Shown in pieces: positions 29,267-37,039 of a DNA stretch of 64,000 bases. The notes below the pieces were generated by a model. It had not been told where the DNA came from, did not search any database, and worked only from the letters and a program-made list of their open reading frames with translations. Each line of letters opens with the position of its first letter. Position 1 is the first letter of the stretch. This DNA is from Parerythrobacter_A sp963761775 (GTDB lineage Bacteria; Pseudomonadota; Alphaproteobacteria; Sphingomonadales; Sphingomonadaceae), in assembly GCA_963761775.1 (NCBI GenBank), contig CAVXIF010000011.1:930001-994000 (forward strand). Direction: 5' to 3'. The position numbers and the translations under genes are program-made.

Positions 29267-29376
29267 TGAATACCTCCAGAGGGTTCGATACCGCTTTAGA
29301 GGAAAGTAGAGGCGGCATGCGCAACGGTCCAGAGGCGACCGCAGGACGTGCCAGCCTTCCACCGAGGAGACATGCC

Positions 29377-30258
29377 GTGCGCCTGAACCGTTTCGATCCG
29401 AGCAAGCTACGCGTCCGGTCCAGTCGCGGCGGGGTTGGTGGTGGGTTCCCAATGGGTGGCGGCCGTGGGAAGTTGGGTTGCGGCGGCATCGTCATTATGC
29501 TGATTATCGCCGTCGTTGCCGGACCCGAAGCCTTGCAGAACTTCGCCGGAACGGGCGGCGTACAGCAAGGTGGCACGACGCGCGGCGGTTCGGGCGCGGT
29601 GACGGACGCGGAAACCGTCTGCAACCAGAGCGAATATGCGCTGGAAGCGTGCAACGGCCTGGTTTCGCTCAACGAAACCTGGAGCCAGGTGTTCGCCGAG
29701 CAGAACGTGGCGTTCGAAGACCCGGAATTGGACTTGTTTCAAGACGGCGGAGTCAACACAAGAGGCTGTGGCAGCGCATCATCGGCGTCCGGCCCGTTCT
29801 ACTGCCCCGCCGACAAGACCATTTATATCGACACCAGCTTCTACGACCAGCTGGCCCGTATGGCAGGAACGGGCGGAGACTTCGCACGCTATTACGTGCT
29901 GGCGCATGAATACGGGCACCATATCCAGACCATCACCGGCGTTTCCGCACAACTGCGCAGCCTGCAACAGCAGAACCCGCGCGCGGCGAACCAGATACAG
30001 GTGCTGATGGAACTACAGGCCGATTGCTACGCCGGTGTCTGGGCCGGCCGCAACCGCAATTTGATCGAACCAGGCGACATGGAAGAGGGCCTGCGCGCCG
30101 CCAGCGCAATCGGCGACGATACGCTGCAACGCAATGCCGGACAGCGCATAAACCCCGAAGGCTTCACCCATGGCACCAGCGAACAACGGATGCAGGCATT
30201 GCAGCTTGGCTTTGGCGGTGACGATCGCCAGTGCGACCGCATAGTGGAGCGTGGCTGA
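29377..30258 (+). CDS. Neutral zinc metallopeptidase (YpfJ family)
   Basis: A 293-residue membrane-anchored protein of the PF04228 family. It opens LNRFDPSKLRVRSSRGG, followed by a glycine-rich stretch and one membrane helix (GCGGIVIMLIIAVVAG). The zinc motif HEYGHHIQ is in the predicted periplasmic domain, with the downstream ELQADCYAGVW glutamate ligand. It starts with GTG at 29377, chosen because GAGGAG lies about 8 bases upstream and the family begins here; a nearby ATG at 29372 is out of frame. The physiological substrate is not known. It is convergent with sdhA across a strong hairpin. Confidence 0.87.
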   Translation: MRLNRFDPSKLRVRSSRGGVGGGFPMGGGRGKLGCGGIVIMLIIAVVAGPEALQNFAGTGGVQQGGTTRGGSGAVTDAETVCNQSEYALEACNGLVSLNETWSQVFAEQNVAFEDPELDLFQDGGVNTRGCGSASSASGPFYCPADKTIYIDTSFYDQLARMAGTGGDFARYYVLAHEYGHHIQTITGVSAQLRSLQQQNPRAANQIQVLMELQADCYAGVWAGRNRNLIEPGDMEEGLRAASAIGDDTLQRNAGQRINPEGFTHGTSEQRMQALQLGFGGDDRQCDRIVERG

Positions 30259-30262
30259 AAGC

Positions 30263-30297
30263 AGCACCGGGCGTCGGCCAAGCCGACGCTCGGTGCT
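30263..30297. terminator. Bidirectional hairpin terminator between metallopeptidase and sdhA genes
   Basis: The arms AGCACCGGGCGTCGGC and GCCGACGCTCGGTGCT pair over 16 bases with one G-T wobble around a CAA loop. It lies between two convergent stops (30258 and 30301). There is no T-run, so termination efficiency is inferred from stem strength and position. Confidence 0.75.
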
Positions 30298-30300
30298 GAA

Positions 30301-32184
30301 TCAGTACACCCGCTTCTTCGGTTCGATATATTCGATATCGTCGCTCAGCGTGTATTCGTGCACCGGGCGGTAGTCGATTTTGACGTTGCCGCCTTTGCCG
30401 CCCCAGCCTTCGAACCAGGCGATGGTGTGCTTCATCCATTCGGCGTCGTTGCGGTCCGGGAAATCCTCGTGGCTGTGCGCGCCACGGCTTTCCTTGCGGT
30501 TGTCGGCGCTGGCCATCGTGACGACCGATTGCGCCATCAGGTTGTCCAGTTCCAGCGTTTCGACAAGGTCGCTGTTCCAGATCATGGATCGGTCGGTGAC
30601 GTGGACATCTTCCATGCTCTTGTTGATGCGCGCCAGTTCGGACACACCTTCGGCCAACAGCTTGGTATCGCGGAACACGGCGGCGTGCTTTTGCATCGTC
30701 TTCTGCATCTCGCCGCGAATTTTCGCCGTAGGCAGGCTGCCGTTTGCATGGCGGAAATGGTCGAGCCGACTGAGCGCCAGATCGGTGCTGTCCTTGCTTA
30801 GCTCGCCCGTATCCGTGCCGCCCTTGACGATTTCCTTCAGGCGATGACCGGTCGCACGGCCGAACACTACGAGGTCGATTAGCGAATTGGAGCCGAGACG
30901 GTTCGCGCCGTGTACGGAGACACACGCCGCCTCGCCCACGGCGAACAGGCCGGGCACGACCTGATCGGGATTGCCGTCGCTGCCGCGCGTCACGACTTCG
31001 CCGTGATAGTTACAGGGGATGCCGCCCATGTTGTAATGCACCGTTGGCGTCACCGGCAGCGGCTGTCGCGTCAGGTCGACGCCGGCAAAAATCTTGCCGG
31101 ATTCGGTGATGCCGGGCAGCCGTTCGGCCAGCACTTCGGGCGCGATATGGTCGAGGTGCAGGAAGATGTGGTCGCCCTCGTCCCCAACGCCACGTCCCTC
31201 GCGCATTTCCAGCGCCATCGAGCGCGAGACAACGTCGCGGCTCGCCAGATCCTTGGCCGACGGGGCGTAGCGTTCCATGAACCGCTCGCCTTCGGAATTG
31301 GTCAGATAGCCGCCCTCGCCGCGCGCACCTTCGGTGATGAGGACGCCCGCGCCGTAAATGCCGGTCGGGTGGAACTGCACGAATTCCATGTCCTGCAAGG
31401 GAAGGCCCGCACGCAGCACCATGCCACCGCCATCGCCGGTGCAGGTGTGCGCGCTGGTCGCGGTGAAATAGCTGCGACCGTAACCGCCTGTCGCCAGCAC
31501 GACGGCCTGCGCCTTGAAGCGGTGGATGGTGCCATCGTCGAGGCACATGGCGATGACGCCGCGACACACACCGTCCTGCATGATCAGGTCGAGTGCGAAA
31601 TACTCGATGAAGAAGTCCGCATCGTATTTCAGGCTCTGCTGATACAGCGCGTGCAGCATGGCATGGCCGGTGCGGTCGGCGGCGGCGCAGGTGCGCTGCA
31701 CCGGCGGACCTTCGCCCATGTTCTGCATGTGCCCGCCGAAGGGGCGCTGGTAGATCGTGCCGTCCTCGTTCCGGCTGAACGGTACGCCCGCATGTTCCAG
31801 CTCGTAAACGGCGGCGGGCGCTTCGCGCGCGAGATATTCGATCGCATCCTGATCGCCCAGCCAGTCGGCACCCTTCACGGTGTCGTACATGTGCCACGAC
31901 CAGTGATCGGGCGTGTTGTTGCCCAGGCTGGCAGCGATGCCGCCCTGTGCCGCAACCGTATGACTGCGGGTCGGGAAAACCTTGGAGATGTTCGCGGTTT
32001 TCAGGCCCGCTTCGGCAGCGCCCATCGTTGCGCGCAGGCCGCTACCGCCTGCACCAACCACCACGACATCGTAATTATGATCGACAATGGGGTAGGCCGG
32101 CTGCGTCGTGCCGGTGTGACTTTGACGGTTTACGTCACCGTCATTAGTGCGGGTCTTGGGTTCGGAATTCTGTGCGGCGGCCAT
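30301..32184 (-). CDS. sdhA: Succinate dehydrogenase flavoprotein subunit
   Basis: About 627 residues. DVVVVGAGGSGLRATMG binds FAD and SHTVAAQGGIAASLGN contains the histidine that covalently holds the flavin. FVQFHPTGIYGAG and ANRLGSNSLIDLVVFGR complete the active site. It oxidises succinate to fumarate in the TCA cycle and feeds electrons to ubiquinone through SdhB and SdhCD at the inner membrane. The N-terminal 30 residues are a longer hydrophilic lead than in E. coli. Its start overlaps the sdhD stop (TGATG). No sdhB follows: a terminator hairpin does. Confidence 0.96.
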   Translation of the reverse strand: MAAAQNSEPKTRTNDGDVNRQSHTGTTQPAYPIVDHNYDVVVVGAGGSGLRATMGAAEAGLKTANISKVFPTRSHTVAAQGGIAASLGNNTPDHWSWHMYDTVKGADWLGDQDAIEYLAREAPAAVYELEHAGVPFSRNEDGTIYQRPFGGHMQNMGEGPPVQRTCAAADRTGHAMLHALYQQSLKYDADFFIEYFALDLIMQDGVCRGVIAMCLDDGTIHRFKAQAVVLATGGYGRSYFTATSAHTCTGDGGGMVLRAGLPLQDMEFVQFHPTGIYGAGVLITEGARGEGGYLTNSEGERFMERYAPSAKDLASRDVVSRSMALEMREGRGVGDEGDHIFLHLDHIAPEVLAERLPGITESGKIFAGVDLTRQPLPVTPTVHYNMGGIPCNYHGEVVTRGSDGNPDQVVPGLFAVGEAACVSVHGANRLGSNSLIDLVVFGRATGHRLKEIVKGGTDTGELSKDSTDLALSRLDHFRHANGSLPTAKIRGEMQKTMQKHAAVFRDTKLLAEGVSELARINKSMEDVHVTDRSMIWNSDLVETLELDNLMAQSVVTMASADNRKESRGAHSHEDFPDRNDAEWMKHTIAWFEGWGGKGGNVKIDYRPVHEYTLSDDIEYIEPKKRVY

Positions 32185-32570
32185 CAGGCGGCTCCTGCAA
32201 AGGCGATGCGCGCAACGCAGAACACGCCGAATGCGCCCCCGCCTACGGTCGCCAGCTTGAGTAGGGTGAGCAGAGCAAACTTGTTGCCCGGCGCATGGAC
32301 GTAATCCTCGATCAGCACGGTCAGCCCCAGCTTGGCATGCCAGAACACGCTGACAATCAGCAGCGCCATCGCCACCGCCGGTACCGGCTGCGTGAGATAG
32401 TCGACCAGCGTACCGTACCCCAGGTCGGGCAGCAGCACGAAGCTGGCGACGAGCCACAGCATGAGAACGAAATTGCCGATGGCGGTGAACCGCTGGACCA
32501 GCCAGTGATGCGCGCCATCATGCGCGGAGCCGAGCCCGCGCACCTTGCCGATGGAAGTTCCGTTACCCAT
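32184..32570 (-). CDS. sdhD: Succinate dehydrogenase membrane anchor subunit
   Basis: A 128-residue protein with three membrane helices (AIGNFVLMLWLVASFVLLP, VPAVAMALLIVSVFWHAKLGL and LLTLLKLATVGGGAFGVFCVARIAF). HAKLGLTVLIEDYVH contains the heme-ligand histidine and the quinone-site region typical of SdhD. It lies 11 bases downstream of sdhC and overlaps sdhA. Confidence 0.9.
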   Translation of the reverse strand: MGNGTSIGKVRGLGSAHDGAHHWLVQRFTAIGNFVLMLWLVASFVLLPDLGYGTLVDYLTQPVPAVAMALLIVSVFWHAKLGLTVLIEDYVHAPGNKFALLTLLKLATVGGGAFGVFCVARIAFAGAA

Positions 32571-32581
32571 GAAAAATACTC

Positions 32582-32962
32582 TTAAAGAAGGACAATCGCG
32601 GCCCAGAAGGCGGCAGTCAGGACGGTTGCGATGACCGGCACGGCAGCGGACCAGAAGCGGTTGGTCTGCAATTCGTATCCCGCCCCGATATCGAGCACGA
32701 AATGTCGCAACCCGCTAAGCATGTGGCTGAAGAACGCCCAGCTCAACCCGACCAGTACGACATACCCAACCGGCGTTCCGGCGAAGAAGGCGAAGGTCTC
32801 GTAGGCTTCCGGACCGCTCGCCAGCGCGCCCAGCCACCAGAGCAGAATGCCCAGCCCGACCAGCGCCATGCCGTCCCCGGTAGCGCGGTGCAGGATAGAA
32901 ACCAGCATGTGCGGGCCCCATTTCCAGATCTGAAGATGCGGCGAAAGCGGACGGTTGCTCAT
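32582..32962 (-). CDS. sdhC: Succinate dehydrogenase cytochrome b556 subunit
   Basis: About 126 residues and three helices. NRPLSPHLQIWKWGPHMLVS is the family start and SILHRATGDGMA carries the quinone-site serine and arginine. SHMLSGLRHFVLDIG holds the heme-ligand histidine. The family start favours the ATG at 32962; an in-frame ATG at 32986 would add eight residues, and neither has a strong ribosome site. First gene of sdhCDA. Confidence 0.9.
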   Translation of the reverse strand: MSNRPLSPHLQIWKWGPHMLVSILHRATGDGMALVGLGILLWWLGALASGPEAYETFAFFAGTPVGYVVLVGLSWAFFSHMLSGLRHFVLDIGAGYELQTNRFWSAAVPVIATVLTAAFWAAIVLL

Positions 32963-33078
32963 GCGGAGGCGGGCCTGTGCGGTCATTGCGGGAAATATCC
33001 CGTACCCTTAGCGCCCCTTTTCGCACAGGCAAGACGCGCAGCCTCGACAGAACATGCATTTTTGCGGATAGGCGATGC

Positions 33079-33789
33079 ATGGCAGGCATTCTCTTGACCG
33101 GCGCGAGCCGTGGTATCGGCGCGGCAACCCGCTCCCGGCTTGGCGAACGCGGCATTGCCGTGGTCGGACAGGCGACGCGCGGCGATGCCAGCGGATTGGT
33201 CGGCGCGGACTTCGCTGAAGACGGCGCCGCCGCGCGTCTTTGGTCAGCCGCGCTGGACAGGTGCAAGGGTGCCGTGGACTGCCTCATCAACAATGCGGGC
33301 GTGTTCACGACTAACCCGCTCGATGGCGAAGACGCGGCTTGGTCGGCAAATTGGGCGAACACGCTACAGGTCAATCTGACCGCCGCCGCCGAACTGTCGC
33401 GGCTGGCCGTGTTGCATTGGCAGGAGCGCGGCGTTGCGGGACGTATCGTGTACATCGCCAGCCGTGCCGGGCATCGCGGCGACAGCCCTGCCCACTGGCA
33501 CTACGCCGCAGCGAAAGGCGGGATGCTGGCACTGCACAAGACCATCGCGCGCGGCTATGCCGCCGACGGCATTCTCAGCTTCGCTGTAGCGCCCGGTTTC
33601 GTCGATACGGCAATGGCTGGCGATTATCTGGAAAGCCGGGGCGGGCCTGAATTGCTGGCGGATATCCCGTTGGGCCGGGTGGCCACGCCCGAAGAGATCG
33701 CCGATATTGCAGTGTGGTGCGCGCTCGACGCACCCGCCAGCATGACTGGCGCCACGCTGGACGCCAATGGAGCAAGCTATGTTCGATAA
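33079..33789 (+). CDS. SDR family oxidoreductase
   Basis: A 236-residue short-chain dehydrogenase. LLTGASRGIGAATRSRL binds the cofactor, INNAGVFTTNP and the HYAAAKGG segment hold the catalytic residues, and VAPGFVDTAMAG and the closing MTGATLDANGASYVR are normal. The sequence is closest in style to 3-oxoacyl-ACP reductase-like SDRs, but no substrate can be named. It is the first gene of a four-gene run in which every junction overlaps: its end overlaps the metallo-beta-lactamase start by 11 bases. GGATAGG precedes the ATG. Confidence 0.85.
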   Translation: MAGILLTGASRGIGAATRSRLGERGIAVVGQATRGDASGLVGADFAEDGAAARLWSAALDRCKGAVDCLINNAGVFTTNPLDGEDAAWSANWANTLQVNLTAAAELSRLAVLHWQERGVAGRIVYIASRAGHRGDSPAHWHYAAAKGGMLALHKTIARGYAADGILSFAVAPGFVDTAMAGDYLESRGGPELLADIPLGRVATPEEIADIAVWCALDAPASMTGATLDANGASYVR

Positions 33790-34690
33790 GTGTTTGCCGT
33801 TTGCGCTTGGTGCGACTGCGCTGACGCTGTCCGCCTGCGCCGCGACAACGCAGGCTGCACCGGCTGCCATGAAGCCTTCTGCCGACCAGAAGGCTTGGGC
33901 GGCGGCATGCGGCGACTGGGACGGTTGGGACAAGCCCGGCCCTGCCTACCGCGTCCACGGCGACACCTATTACGTCGGCACCTGCGGCATCTCCGCCATT
34001 CTTGTGGCCGACGATACGGGGCATATCCTGATCGACAGCGGCACCGAGCCAGGCGCTGAAGTCGTGCTTGCCAATATCCGCGCCCTCGGCTTCGACCCGG
34101 CGGACGTGCGCTATCTGCTGCACAGTCACGAACATTTCGACCATGTCGGCGGGCACGCGCGCGTAGCCGCAGCTACCGGCGCGCAGATTATCGCATCGGA
34201 AGCCGCTGCTATCGTGCTGGGATCCGGCACGGTATCGCGCAAGGACCCGCAGGCGGCGGTGCACCCGCCTATGCAGCCGGTATTCGTCAACGCCATCGTG
34301 CTGGACGGCCAGACGGTTACTTCGGGCGATGCCGTGCTGACCGCCATCGAAACGCCCGGTCATTCACCCGGCGCCCTGAGCTGGCAATGGGACAGCTGCA
34401 ACGACGGCAAGGACTGCATCTCCATCGTCTACGCCGATAGCCTCAACCCCATTGGCGCAGGCGGCTACAGCTTCCTTGACGATCCGGCCTATCTGGGGCG
34501 GTTCGAACAGAGCCTTGGCCGTGTGGCGACGCTGCGGTGCGATCTGTTGCTGACGCCGCATCCCTCGGCCAGCGATATGCCCGCCCGCCTCGCCGGCACG
34601 GCCCCGCTGCGCAATGCCGACGCCTGCCGCCAATATGCGGCTGACATCGGCGCCAAGCTGGAAGAACGTCTCGACAAGGAAGCGGGTTGA
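33779..34690 (+). CDS. Subclass B3 metallo-beta-lactamase, lipoprotein
   Basis: A 303-residue protein. The signal ends in a lipobox (ALTLSAC, C20), so it should be a lipid-anchored periplasmic enzyme. The zinc ligands have the B3 pattern: H117-x-H119-x-D121-H122 in SHEHFDHVGG, H195 in ETPGHSPGALSW and H261 in LLTPHPSASDM. There is no cysteine ligand as in B1. TYYVGTCGISAILV and ILIDSGTEPGAEVV are typical of B3 enzymes from environmental sphingomonads. Carbapenem hydrolysis is plausible but unproven. It is embedded in a housekeeping operon, which points to an intrinsic chromosomal gene. GGAG precedes the ATG at 33779. Confidence 0.88.
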   Translation: MFDKCLPFALGATALTLSACAATTQAAPAAMKPSADQKAWAAACGDWDGWDKPGPAYRVHGDTYYVGTCGISAILVADDTGHILIDSGTEPGAEVVLANIRALGFDPADVRYLLHSHEHFDHVGGHARVAAATGAQIIASEAAAIVLGSGTVSRKDPQAAVHPPMQPVFVNAIVLDGQTVTSGDAVLTAIETPGHSPGALSWQWDSCNDGKDCISIVYADSLNPIGAGGYSFLDDPAYLGRFEQSLGRVATLRCDLLLTPHPSASDMPARLAGTAPLRNADACRQYAADIGAKLEERLDKEAG

Positions 34691-35598
34691 GCACGACCTG
34701 GACCCTTGCTGCCCGCGCTGGAAAGCAGGCCGTCGAAGACGCGCTGGTGCGGCATGAGGACGCCCTCGACTGGAACCCGGCCATCGTCCTGACTGGACGC
34801 GAGGCGCGCGCAGAGACGCCCGACGACTGGGTGCTGGAAGCCTATGTCCCGCACCGCCCAACCCGCGCGGAGAAAACCGCGTTTGCCGCCCTGTTCGTCG
34901 GCACGCCGCCTGCCGTTACCTCACAGCGACTGCCCGAAACCGACTGGGTCACCCTGAGCCAGCAAGGCATGGACCCGGTGCGCGCCGGGCCCTTTTATGT
35001 CCGCACTCCGGAGCACTCGCCCTGCCCCGATTTCGGTGTGCGCGATTTCGTGATCCCGGCCAGTCAGGCCTTTGGCACCGGGCACCACGAAACGACGGCG
35101 GGCTGCCTCGAGATGCTGGCGGCGATGCGGTGCAGCGGCGTAGTTGCGCGCGACGCCATCGATGTGGGTACGGGCACCGGCGTGCTGGCCTTTGCGGCGA
35201 TGCATCTGTGGCCGGGACTTCGCTGCACCGCGAGCGACATCGACGCGGTGTGTGCGCCGGTCGTGCTGGAGAACGCCGTTGCAAACAGTGTGGCAACGGG
35301 TGGCGGTCGCAATGCGCTGACGATGGTGGTCGCACCCGGCGTGGCGGATCCGCTGATCGCTGCGCGCGGGCCTTACAACCTTGTCATCGCAAACATTCTT
35401 GCCGGTCCCTTGCAGGACCTCGCCCGCGACTTCGCCGACATCACTACGCCCGGTGGCTCGGTCCTGTTGGCGGGGCTGCTCGAAACGCAGGAGCCTGCCG
35501 TGCGCGCCGCCTATCGCGCCGCCGGGTTCCGGCTTGCCGCGCGGCTGGTGCGGGGCGATTGGTCGATCCTGTGGCTGCGGCGGCGTCGGCTGCCATGA
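34687..35598 (+). CDS. prmA: Ribosomal protein L11 methyltransferase
   Basis: A 303-residue S-adenosylmethionine-dependent enzyme that methylates ribosomal protein L11. The substrate-binding N-terminal domain is followed by QAFGTGHHETTAGCLEML, AIDVGTGTGVLAFAA (SAM loop) and NLVIANILAGPLQDLA, the PrmA NILA motif. The start is TTG at 34687, overlapping the metallo-beta-lactamase stop (TTGA), with GGAAG upstream. No ATG gives the family N-terminus STTWTLAARAGKQAVE. Its last bases overlap the next ATG. Confidence 0.9.
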   Translation: MSTTWTLAARAGKQAVEDALVRHEDALDWNPAIVLTGREARAETPDDWVLEAYVPHRPTRAEKTAFAALFVGTPPAVTSQRLPETDWVTLSQQGMDPVRAGPFYVRTPEHSPCPDFGVRDFVIPASQAFGTGHHETTAGCLEMLAAMRCSGVVARDAIDVGTGTGVLAFAAMHLWPGLRCTASDIDAVCAPVVLENAVANSVATGGGRNALTMVVAPGVADPLIAARGPYNLVIANILAGPLQDLARDFADITTPGGSVLLAGLLETQEPAVRAAYRAAGFRLAARLVRGDWSILWLRRRRLP

Positions 35599-36266
35599 TG
35601 CGGACCGCCGCGCGTATAGCGGGCAAGGTCTTTGCCTGGTTCGCGTTGGCAATCGGTGTTTTCATGCTCGCCGCGGGGGTCGGGTCCACCATACCGCGCA
35701 ATGCCGGTTGGGAAGCGCCGGACGACGGCGTGACGATCATGGTCGAGACCAACGGCATTCATACCGGTATCGTCATGCCGTTGGTCACCCCGCAGCACGA
35801 TTGGCGCGACCGGTTCCCGGCCACTGATCTCGCCGCGCCCGATGCGCCATATACCCATATCTCGGTAAGCTGGGGCGAGCGGGCGGTCTTTCTTGAAACG
35901 CCAAACTGGTCGGACCTCAAACTCAGCAGCGCGCTGCGCGCCGCCATCGGCAGCGAGGGCTTGCTGCATGTTGCGCATTATATCCGGCCCGCACCGGGCA
36001 AATACCATCGCGAGCTGGTGCTGCGCCCCGCCGAATATGCGCGGCTGGTAGCCGAAATCGAGCGGCAGGCCGCCGCGCCTGCCGACCGCAAGCTATACGC
36101 AGGATATGCGGAATACGACGTTTTCTATACCGCTCGCGGAACGTATCATCTGGGCAATAGCTGCAATCAGTGGACTGCCGACAGGCTGGCCGCTGCGGGC
36201 GTTAAAACAGGCTGGTGGACACCCTTCCCCGGCGGCGTAATGAAATGGGTGCCACGCGCCGAATAG
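35595..36266 (+). CDS. TIGR02117/DUF2459 family membrane-anchored protein
   Basis: A 223-residue protein with one N-terminal membrane helix (VFAWFALAIGVFMLAAGVGS) and an extracytoplasmic domain. NGIHTGIVMPLVTPQHDWRDRFP, ISVSWGERAVFLETP and NSCNQWTADRLAAAGVKTGWWTPFP are the family blocks; a His, Cys and Asn recall NlpC/P60-like folds, but no activity is established. It closes the coupled run SDR, metallo-beta-lactamase, prmA, this gene (ATGATG start inside the prmA stop). Confidence 0.82.
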   Translation: MMRTAARIAGKVFAWFALAIGVFMLAAGVGSTIPRNAGWEAPDDGVTIMVETNGIHTGIVMPLVTPQHDWRDRFPATDLAAPDAPYTHISVSWGERAVFLETPNWSDLKLSSALRAAIGSEGLLHVAHYIRPAPGKYHRELVLRPAEYARLVAEIERQAAAPADRKLYAGYAEYDVFYTARGTYHLGNSCNQWTADRLAAAGVKTGWWTPFPGGVMKWVPRAE

Positions 36267-36358
36267 GCGCAAGCTGTATCGGAACACTCCCTGTCCGGAC
36301 GCTTTGATATCGCAGACCCCTGCGCAAACACCGCGCCAATACAGCGAAGGCCCCGACC

Positions 36359-37030
36359 ATGTCCAAAACCCTCCTCATCACTGGCGCATCCACCGGTATC
36401 GGGGCGGCAACCGCCCACGCCGCCGTCGATGCGGGATGGAACGTCGCCCTGCTCGCCCGCTCCGAAGACAAGCTGGAGAACCTTGTCGGCGAGATCGGCG
36501 ACGCGGCGCTCGCGCTTCCCTGCGATGTGACGAACCGCTCTGCGCTTAACGATGCCGTCGACAAGGCCGTCAGCCACTTCGGCGGCCTGGATGCGGTATT
36601 CGCCAATGCCGGAACGGGCGTGAATGCAGCTGGTGTGGAAAAGGGCGACCCCGAAGAGTGGCACGACATGATCCACCTCAACATCATGGGCGTCCTTTAC
36701 ACCGCACACGCAACCCTGCCCGAATTGCGCAAGACCAAGGGGCACTTCGTGGTGACCGGATCGAAGGCGGGACGCGAGCATTTCAAGGGCTCGATCTACA
36801 GCGCGACCAAATGGTTCGTACATGGATTTGCCGGCAATCTGGCGGAGGAAATGCGCGAATGGAACGGACGCTGCACCGTGATCTCGCCGGGCATGGTCAA
36901 CACCCCGTTCTTCGACGAGCCGAAGCCTTCGAAGCTGCAAGCCGAAGATGTTGCCAACGCAGTGGTCTTCGCGCTGGGCCAGCCGGAAACCAGCGGGGTG
37001 CGGGAAATACACCTGATGCCCAACGATTAG
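36359..37030 (+). CDS. SDR family oxidoreductase
   Basis: A 223-residue Rossmann protein. LLITGASTGIGAATAHAA binds NAD(P), FANAGTGVNAAG replaces NNAG, and VTGSKAGREHFKGSIYSATKW carries the Ser and YxxxK. AEEMREWNGRCTVISPGMVNTPFFDEPKP resembles YdfG-like or clavaldehyde-dehydrogenase-like SDRs. The substrate is unknown. It has its own leader of about 90 bases after the TIGR02117 gene and is convergent with ligA. Confidence 0.85.
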   Translation: MSKTLLITGASTGIGAATAHAAVDAGWNVALLARSEDKLENLVGEIGDAALALPCDVTNRSALNDAVDKAVSHFGGLDAVFANAGTGVNAAGVEKGDPEEWHDMIHLNIMGVLYTAHATLPELRKTKGHFVVTGSKAGREHFKGSIYSATKWFVHGFAGNLAEEMREWNGRCTVISPGMVNTPFFDEPKPSKLQAEDVANAVVFALGQPETSGVREIHLMPND

Positions 37031-37039
37031 CGTCCGGCG

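Noticed and set aside
29372..29374. ATG as start of the zinc metallopeptidase
   Set aside because: It is out of frame with the coding region; the GTG at 29377 is in frame, spaced properly from GAGGAG and matches the family N-terminus.
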